Part shown: positions 1 through 5,210 of the stretch, piece by piece
How the letters are laid out: each line of letters starts with the position of its first letter
How positions within the stretch are numbered: the stretch's first letter is position 1
From: Ferrovum sp.
GTDB taxonomy: Bacteria > Pseudomonadota > Gammaproteobacteria > Burkholderiales > Ferrovaceae
Direction of reading: 5' to 3'
DNA length: 8,944 nt
Assembly (NCBI GenBank): GCA_027450105.1
Contig: DAIDKJ010000044.1
Span: 1-8,944, forward strand
The notes under the pieces: model-generated
The model's database searches: none
What the model was told of the DNA's origin: nothing
The model's input: the letters and a program-made list of their open reading frames with translations, nothing else
Program-made: the position numbers and the translations under genes

Positions 1-711
1 CAATCCGGCAAACACTACACCGTGGAGCAGGCGCTTCGGGCTATGGCGTTATGTGCCCTGCTGGGGTTGGTAGTGGGCCTGCTGCTGGATCCTGCCTTGA
101 GTGTCGTGTACACCCTGGTTGCAGCCGCTCTGCCCTTGTTGGTGTTGCGCCTGATGCACCGCTCGCGCATGAATAAAATCGAGGTTCAGCTGCCTGACGC
201 ATTGGCCATGCTGTCCCAGGCCATGCGGGCAGGACATGCCTTTTCCAGTGCCATGTATACGGTTGGCCAGGAAGGCCCGGAGCCCATCTGTGTGGAGTTT
301 CGCACCACGTCGGAAGAAATCAGTTTTGGGGCTTCGGTCCGCGACAGCATTTTGAACCTGGCCAATCGGGTGGATAGTGTGGATATGCGATTTTTTGCCA
401 TCGCCATTCTGATTCAATCCGAAACCGGGGGCAATTTGAGCAGTCTGCTTCAGGATCTTGCCAAACTGATTCGGGAGCGCCTGAAAATGCGGCGCACCAT
501 CAAGGTGTTGTCGGCCGAAGGCCGCTTGTCGGGCTGGATTCTGGGCGGGCTGCCCTTTGCCTTTGCGGGGCTCATGATGGCGGTCAATCCCTCCTACCTC
601 GACTATTTCTGGTCGGCCGATACGGGTGGCCTGTCGGTGCTCAAATTCATGGGGCTGATGTTGGTGATGGGTGCCCTGTGGATCAGAAAAATCACCACCA
701 TCAAATTATGA
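1..711 (+). CDS. tadB: TadB-family inner-membrane platform protein of the Tad/Flp pilus system (5'-truncated by window edge)
   Basis: The reading frame is open from base 1 with no stop or convincing start. A GTG at 22 is in frame, but the family is normally around 300 residues or more and only 236 are visible, so the true start lies upstream. The visible part begins with hydrophobic stretches, then a type II secretion F (GspF) domain. Typical TadB features are the segment LPDALAMLSQAMRAGHAF, an EFR followed by ISFGASV, the block IQSETGGNLSSLL, a basic IRERLKMRR stretch and AEGRLSGW before a final pair of membrane segments. TadB and TadC are the polytopic proteins on which the TadA ATPase assembles Flp-type adhesive pili. 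The stop TGA at 709-711 is 3 nt before the tadC start, so the two genes are surely co-transcribed. The family call is firm; the N-terminus cannot be judged. Confidence 0.92.
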   Translation, partial: QSGKHYTVEQALRAMALCALLGLVVGLLLDPALSVVYTLVAAALPLLVLRLMHRSRMNKIEVQLPDALAMLSQAMRAGHAFSSAMYTVGQEGPEPICVEFRTTSEEISFGASVRDSILNLANRVDSVDMRFFAIAILIQSETGGNLSSLLQDLAKLIRERLKMRRTIKVLSAEGRLSGWILGGLPFAFAGLMMAVNPSYLDYFWSADTGGLSVLKFMGLMLVMGALWIRKITTIKL

Positions 712-714
712 ACC

Positions 715-1683
715 ATGATTAGCACAGTCTATCTCATCGGTTTTTTGATCGCGGCAGGGGTGGTGGTGGGCCTGTTGACCTATGTGCTGCAGCAACTCTT
801 CAAACCTTCTGCCATTGCGCGCCTCAACAAGCTGATTGCTGAGGATAGGCGCGTGTATGGCGATGGGGGTGGTCTCGTGCAGGGGGCGCACAGTTTTCTC
901 AAGCAGAATATTTCACCCCTGGCCAGATTTGCCCAGCCCAAGCAATCCTGGGATGTTTCGCCCCTGCGCCGGGATTTGCTGTCTGCCGGGTTTCGCACCG
1001 AAATGGCCGGCAAAATCTACCTGGGCATGAAGACAGTCCTCACCTTCGTTCTTCCCTTGCTGTTCGTGGCCGTCGATTCATTGATTCCCGCCCTGAATCC
1101 AGGGGCTCAGATGTTCGTTTTTTATCTGTTTGTGCTGGCGGCGCTGGGGTACATGACGCCCAACGTCATTTTGTCCTTCCTGGTCAAGCGCCGGCGCAAG
1201 GATTTGCGTACCAATTTTCCGGATGCCCTGGATTTGATGCGCATTTGTGTGGAAGCCGGGTTGACCCTGGATGTGGCCATTGGGCGTGTGGGTGAGGAAA
1301 TGCAAGTCCGGAGCAAGGCGCTGTCCGATGAACTCCATTTGGTGGCCCTGGAACAGCGTGCAGGCTCCCAGCGCAATCAGGCCTTGGCCAATCTGGCCAT
1401 GCGCGCCGGAATCCCGGAGGTGGATGCCTTGGTGTCCACGCTGATCCAGGCGGAAAAATTTGGCACCAGCGTGTCAGACTCCCTGCGCATTCATTCCGAA
1501 AACCTGCGTTTGTCCCGTCGTCTGGAGGCTGAGGAGCAAGCCGCCAAAATCCCCACCAAAATTCTGTTGCCGCTGATCCTGTTAATTTTCCCCATTCTCT
1601 TCATTCTGATCATCGCCCCCGCCGTGGACAGCGTCAAACGTTCCACGGGTACGGTTTCCGACTCCGCTGCCGAGCGGCACTGA
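715..1683 (+). CDS. tadC: TadC-family inner-membrane platform protein of the Tad/Flp pilus system
   Basis: A complete 322-residue protein, the normal size for TadC. It has an N-terminal membrane segment (about residues 4-27) and a cytoplasmic linker. Two adjacent membrane segments follow at about 104-152, then the GspF-type domain with NFPDALDLMRICVEAGLTLD (about 166-185), an EQRAGSQRNQALANL block and LIQAEKFGTSVSDSLR. It ends in a strongly hydrophobic C-terminal segment (about 282-304). It pairs with TadB in the pilus assembly platform. No clear Shine-Dalgarno sequence precedes ATG 715, and only three bases separate it from the tadB stop, so translation probably depends on coupling to tadB. 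In many tad loci tadC is followed by tadD-like TPR genes; here the next gene is a membrane glycosyltransferase. Confidence 0.93.
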   Translation: MISTVYLIGFLIAAGVVVGLLTYVLQQLFKPSAIARLNKLIAEDRRVYGDGGGLVQGAHSFLKQNISPLARFAQPKQSWDVSPLRRDLLSAGFRTEMAGKIYLGMKTVLTFVLPLLFVAVDSLIPALNPGAQMFVFYLFVLAALGYMTPNVILSFLVKRRRKDLRTNFPDALDLMRICVEAGLTLDVAIGRVGEEMQVRSKALSDELHLVALEQRAGSQRNQALANLAMRAGIPEVDALVSTLIQAEKFGTSVSDSLRIHSENLRLSRRLEAEEQAAKIPTKILLPLILLIFPILFILIIAPAVDSVKRSTGTVSDSAAERH

Positions 1684-1737
1684 TAATGCCCGTACCTGTT
1701 GCTTGCCGCGCTGTTTCTCCGATGCGCTGACCGGGTG

Positions 1738-3000
1738 ATGAACCGACTTTGCATCCCTGTAAACCGCTACTGGAGGTCCCTGGCCTTTCCTCGGGAGCAG
1801 GCCAAAGTGGGGATTTGGAGCGCAGCCCGCTGCCTGTTGTATGCCCGCGCATCCGTACTGGTCGCCTTGATTTTATTTGCGGGAATCCTGGGTCATTCAA
1901 CCCTGGTCTCTGCTGAGGGATACACCCCGCTGTTTGATTTTGCTGTATTTTGGGCCGCGGCCAGCCTGACTCTTCAGGGCCACCCGGAGCGGGCTTACGA
2001 TGTGCACCAGCTGCATCTCGTGTTGCAACAGGTTCTTCATTTTTCAGTGGCCGAGGGGGGATACGGATGGTTTTATCCCCCCTTTGTGCTTCTGTTGTTC
2101 AGCCCCTTGGCCAGGCTTGCGCCCTTTCACAGCGATCTGCTCTTCATGGGCGTGACGCTTTCCATTTATCTGCTAGTGATCCATCGGGTTATCCGGCGTT
2201 TGGGCTCGGTCCCTAGTCTTTGGTGGGGGGTGCTGGGGTTTTCTGGTCTGTGGTACAACCTGATTCTGGGGCAAAACGGGTTTGTCACGGCGGCATTAGG
2301 TGCCGCCATGCTGCTGACCCTGGAGCGCCACCCGTACAAGAGCGGTATTTTCTTAGGGCTGTTGCTGCTCAAGCCGCAACTGGGGTTGCTCTTGCCGCTT
2401 CTTCTGGTATATCAACGAGCCTGGCGTGCTCTCTTCAGTGCGGCCTTGACGGTGGCTCTGACCTTTGCTGGGGCCTGGGCTCTGTTAGGGACACCCTCCC
2501 TCCAGGCCTGGTGGCATAACATGGATCTGGCCCGAGTGTTTCTGGAACGCGGCGGAGACAATTATCTCTTCAAGATTCCCAGTGTATATGCGGGCATGAC
2601 CCTGCTGGGGACCTCGCACCCTGTGGCCTATCTGGCCCAAGGAATCACCGCACTGATGGTGGTGCTGGTGGTCACCAGAATCTGGCACCTCAATGCCGAC
2701 TGGCGCTTGCGCTATGCGGCCGCCCTGCTGGGCGGTCTGCTCATGAGCCCCTATGTGTTTGAATATGACCTCACGGCCTTGATTTTTCCCTTGCTCTGGC
2801 TACTGGACTACGGGCGGGAACGGGGTTGGTATCCCGCAGAGCGCTCGGTGCTGGCCTTGCTCTGGTTGTTGCCCTATGTCATGACCTTGGTAGAACCGCA
2901 CATTCATCTGCAGTTGGCCCCTTTACTGCTGTGGCTGCAGTTGCTGCTGATCTGGCGGCGTGCGCACACAGACGGGCCCAAGCCCCGTGCAAACACATGA
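1738..3000 (+). CDS. GT87-type (DUF2029) polytopic membrane glycosyltransferase, copy A
   Basis: From ATG 1738 the product has 420 residues with about ten or more hydrophobic segments. The motif order is that of GT87 enzymes, the C-type mannosyltransferases that use polyprenyl-phosphate sugars at the outer face of the membrane. FDFAVFWAA lies at 66-74, with Asp67 where the family's catalytic Asp falls. GWFYPPF is at 110-116, GQNG at 178-181, KPQL at 212-215 and SPYVFEYDL at 337-345. The sugar and the acceptor cannot be read from sequence. The start is uncertain. The frame is open back to a TTG at 1699, ATG 1738 has only a weak ribosome site, and GTG 1807 is preceded by GGGAG at 1793-1797. All three keep the first membrane segment. 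The gene begins 54 nt after tadC with no terminator between, so it may be read from the tad operon. It is a paralogue of the minus-strand gene at 4008-5210. Confidence 0.8.
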   Translation: MNRLCIPVNRYWRSLAFPREQAKVGIWSAARCLLYARASVLVALILFAGILGHSTLVSAEGYTPLFDFAVFWAAASLTLQGHPERAYDVHQLHLVLQQVLHFSVAEGGYGWFYPPFVLLLFSPLARLAPFHSDLLFMGVTLSIYLLVIHRVIRRLGSVPSLWWGVLGFSGLWYNLILGQNGFVTAALGAAMLLTLERHPYKSGIFLGLLLLKPQLGLLLPLLLVYQRAWRALFSAALTVALTFAGAWALLGTPSLQAWWHNMDLARVFLERGGDNYLFKIPSVYAGMTLLGTSHPVAYLAQGITALMVVLVVTRIWHLNADWRLRYAAALLGGLLMSPYVFEYDLTALIFPLLWLLDYGRERGWYPAERSVLALLWLLPYVMTLVEPHIHLQLAPLLLWLQLLLIWRRAHTDGPKPRANT

Positions 3001-3088
3001 AATGAGGGAGTTCGTCTGGTTTGTTTACTGGATATCGGCCAGGGCATGACGGCTACAGTGTTGTTCCATGAGGTGCACTAACGCTGTT

Positions 3089-3102
3089 TCGCGTTCACGC
3101 GA
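3089..3102 (+). repeat. Short GC-rich inverted repeat in the rpfF leader
   Basis: TCGCG, a four-base TTCA loop and CGCGA form a perfect 5-bp stem ending 36 nt before the rpfF start codon. In RNA two flanking G-U pairs could lengthen the stem. It could be an operator half-site pair or a leader hairpin, but repeats of this length also arise by chance in GC-rich DNA. It is not a terminator because no run of T follows. Confidence 0.3.
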
Positions 3103-3125
3103 GGGGCGGCGGCACGAATTGCCCA

Positions 3126-3135
3126 GGGAGAGAGG
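3126..3135 (+). promoter_or_regulatory. Ribosome binding site of rpfF
   Basis: The purine run GGGAGAGAGG lies just ahead of ATG 3139. The GGGAG part ends 8 nt before the start codon, which is an ideal distance. It supports 3139 as the start of rpfF and suggests efficient translation. Confidence 0.65.
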
Positions 3136-3138
3136 CTC

Positions 3139-4044
3139 ATGGAACTCGTCATCGATACGGCAGCGCTACTGCAGGCACGCTACACGCAGCTTGCAACCAC
3201 CTTCGATTCCAGCCATGGAATTCTATGGACCCAACTCAATCAGCAGGAGATTCCCTGTGTAACGCTGCAACTCCTGCAGGAGTTGCAGCACCATCATGAG
3301 GCCATCGAAACCACCGGAGGCATCATCTGGGAGCAGGGCCAACCCGTGCCCGTGCGCTATGCGGTCCTGTCTTCCCTCAAACCCGGTGTATTCAATTTAG
3401 GGGGGCAATTATCCCTGTTTCGCGACTTGATTCGTGCTAAAAACCGCGAGGCCCTGATGCACTATGGTGTGGAATGTATCAAGGTGCAATTTTCGCGCTT
3501 GAACCGCTTCAATCTACCTCTGACCACGATTGGCCTGGTGCAGGGGGATGCCCTGGGCGGCGGGTTTGAGGGGGTCTTGGTCTGCGATGTAATCATTGCC
3601 GAAAAGGGCTGCCTGATGGGTTTTCCGGAAATCCTCTTCAATTTGTTTCCGGGGATGGGTGCCTACAACCTGCTGTGCCGCAAAGTGGGCGTTGCCCTCA
3701 CCGAAAAATTGCTCCTCAGTGGCAAAATGTACTCCTCGGACGAACTCCATGCCCTGGGTGTGGTGGATGTGTTGGTGGATCCGGGTTATGGGGTCCAGAG
3801 TGTGTATGACTATGTCAAAAGCTCTGAACGCCGCGCCAATGGCTTCCGGGCGGTGCAACAGGTGCGCCAGCGCTGCAGTCCCATCGGGTATGAGGAATTG
3901 CTCGGGGTGGTGGGCATCTGGGTGGATGCTGCCTTGCGCCTGAACGAGCGCGATTTGAAGGTGATGGATCGGTTTGTACGGTCGCAGGAAAAAGCCTTTC
4001 TGGCCCATCAGGTGGAGCTGATTCCCGCGCGCAGGGTGGGTTGA
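3139..4044 (+). CDS. rpfF: DSF synthase RpfF (crotonase-fold cis-2-unsaturated fatty acid signal synthase)
   Basis: A 301-residue crotonase-superfamily protein, close to the roughly 289 residues of Xanthomonas RpfF. RpfF dehydrates 3-hydroxyacyl-ACP to the cis-2-enoyl form and then releases the free acid, the DSF signal, in the cytoplasm. Diagnostic features are FNLGGQLSLF (85-94, oxyanion region), VQGDALGGGFE (134-144) and MGFPEILFNLFPGMGAY (160-176). Glu144 and Glu164 are 20 residues apart, as are the two catalytic glutamates of Xanthomonas RpfF (Glu141 and Glu161). The C-terminal helical part, with IWVDAALRL and MDRFVRSQ, also matches the family. This separates it from ordinary enoyl-CoA hydratases, as does the neighbouring rpfC-rpfG. 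Position 90 is Gln where I recall Asp in Xanthomonas (FNLGGDL). The 3' end overlaps the convergent GT87 gene by 37 nt. Confidence 0.95.
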   Translation: MELVIDTAALLQARYTQLATTFDSSHGILWTQLNQQEIPCVTLQLLQELQHHHEAIETTGGIIWEQGQPVPVRYAVLSSLKPGVFNLGGQLSLFRDLIRAKNREALMHYGVECIKVQFSRLNRFNLPLTTIGLVQGDALGGGFEGVLVCDVIIAEKGCLMGFPEILFNLFPGMGAYNLLCRKVGVALTEKLLLSGKMYSSDELHALGVVDVLVDPGYGVQSVYDYVKSSERRANGFRAVQQVRQRCSPIGYEELLGVVGIWVDAALRLNERDLKVMDRFVRSQEKAFLAHQVELIPARRVG

Positions 4045-5210
4045 CCCACACCAACCGATTGAAGAATGAGAATGAATGTGAGCAGCAGTACCGGTGCGGC
4101 CAGCTGCACGCCCAAGAAGGCCGCGCTTAGGGAGGAGAGCAAGGGCAGTTGCCACAGAATGACCAACACCCAACGCCAGCGTGGGTCTAGAAAGCGCCCG
4201 CCCCAATAGAGCACGAGGAGGGTGGCGCAGAGGTCATATTCCATCACATACGGACTTAGAAGCAGGGAAGCCAGTACTGCCAGGCTTCCTTTCTGTTCCA
4301 GGCTAATCTCCGCGCGCCAGGCCCAGAGCGCTGATCCAGCCACCAGCAAAGCCACGCTGAAATGCACGCCATAGGACCAGACACTGGAAACCCCCAACAG
4401 ACGCAGAAACGTATAGACCGAGGTGGTGTGATACCAGTAGTCGCTGTGAAATCCGTCATGCTCCAGCAAAGCCTGGGCCCAGGACAGGCTGGACAGCCAA
4501 TGGCTCCAAGTATCCCACCCCAACACCCACAAGCTGATGCCAGTTAACCCGGCCAGGGTTAGCACACTCCAGCCCAGGGCGCGCCAGGACCGGGTTTTGA
4601 GCAACAGCAGGGGCAAAAACAGGGCCAATTGGGGTTTGATGGTGAGCAGGGCCAAAAAGACCCCAGCCCAGCGTGGGCGCTTTTCCAGAGAAATCAGGGT
4701 CAGGAGCAGGAGAGCGGCGGTCAACAGGCCATTTTGACCGCGCAAGAGGTTGAGCCAAAACCCCGCCGAGGAGAAGAGAATCACCCAGCGAATCTCCGCC
4801 CCCAGGGCGCGTTTGAGCGCCCCCATAAACAGGCCCAGGCTGAGTCCCGCAAAGGGCAGAAAGGCCGGGAAATACAGCGGGAGATAGCCAAAAGGCAGGA
4901 TGCACAGATAAAACAGGGGAGGGTAGAACCAACCAAATTGTCCAAGAACCGCAGGAAATCGATCCAGCACATAGCCCCTGAGCACCGGTTCCAGATAGGC
5001 TTGGGGCGCAAGCCCAAGGCGCCACAGGTTGGCGGCACACCAGTAAACCGTAAAATCGGACACCAGGACCCGATGAGGCGAAGACGGGCTGGGCAACAGA
5101 ACCAGAAATGCCACGGCAAAGCCCAGATAGAGTCCCAGAACGATCCCTCCAGCACGCGTGATGGTGCGGGAGGAAAACAGGGGTGGGCAATCGCCGGGGG
5201 AGGGGGTCAT
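4008..5210 (-). CDS. GT87-type (DUF2029) polytopic membrane glycosyltransferase, copy B, coupled to rpfC
   Basis: From ATG 5210 the product has 400 residues and is hydrophobic throughout. It has the same motif series as copy A: SDFTVYW at 51-57 (Asp52 at the presumed catalytic position), GWFYPPL at 93-99, GQNG at 158-161, KPQL at 192-195 and SPYVMEYDL at 319-327. Spacing between motifs is nearly identical to copy A (34 residues from GQNG to KPQL in both), so the two are paralogues. Family knowledge points to sugar transfer from a polyprenyl-phosphate donor on the periplasmic side; donor and acceptor are unknown. The frame is open upstream to 5360, but that part lies inside rpfC and looks non-native. 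ATG 5210 forms an ATGA overlap with the rpfC stop and has GGAAG six bases upstream, so it is the likely, translationally coupled start. It is the last gene of the apparent rpfG-rpfC operon. Confidence 0.83.
   Translation of the reverse strand: MTPSPGDCPPLFSSRTITRAGGIVLGLYLGFAVAFLVLLPSPSSPHRVLVSDFTVYWCAANLWRLGLAPQAYLEPVLRGYVLDRFPAVLGQFGWFYPPLFYLCILPFGYLPLYFPAFLPFAGLSLGLFMGALKRALGAEIRWVILFSSAGFWLNLLRGQNGLLTAALLLLTLISLEKRPRWAGVFLALLTIKPQLALFLPLLLLKTRSWRALGWSVLTLAGLTGISLWVLGWDTWSHWLSSLSWAQALLEHDGFHSDYWYHTTSVYTFLRLLGVSSVWSYGVHFSVALLVAGSALWAWRAEISLEQKGSLAVLASLLLSPYVMEYDLCATLLVLYWGGRFLDPRWRWVLVILWQLPLLSSLSAAFLGVQLAAPVLLLTFILILQSVGVGQPTLRAGISST

Larger units (their letters stand above)
3001..3138 (+). 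other. Non-coding leader between GT87 copy A and rpfF
   Basis: These 138 nt are the only sizeable non-coding gap in the window. They should contain the promoter of rpfF if that gene is not simply read through from upstream. I see no convincing sigma-70 pair. A TACAGT at 3054-3059 resembles a -10 box but has no well-spaced -35. I also see no sigma-54 site and no TGTGA-N6-TCACA-type CRP/Clp site. There is no T-run that would make a terminator for the upstream gene. A GC-rich inverted repeat is listed separately. Confidence 0.5.

Noticed and set aside
1664..1677. Possible terminator hairpin at the end of tadC (CCGCT-GCCG-AGCGG)
   Set aside because: The 5-bp stem lies within the last codons of tadC and no T-run follows, so it does not look like an intrinsic terminator.
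3068..3262. 64-codon open frame starting in the rpfF leader
   Set aside because: It has no ribosome site, an Arg/Ser-rich sequence without a motif, and runs out of frame into rpfF.
3139..4044. Generic enoyl-CoA hydratase annotation
   Set aside because: The GGGFE and FPE glutamates with 20-residue spacing, the FPGMGAY segment and the adjacent rpfC-rpfG identify a DSF synthase rather than a beta-oxidation enzyme.
3514..4206. 230-codon minus-strand open frame opposite rpfF
   Set aside because: It is antisense to the conserved RpfF catalytic region, is rich in His, Gln and Ala with no family signature, and overlaps the end of GT87 copy B in another frame.
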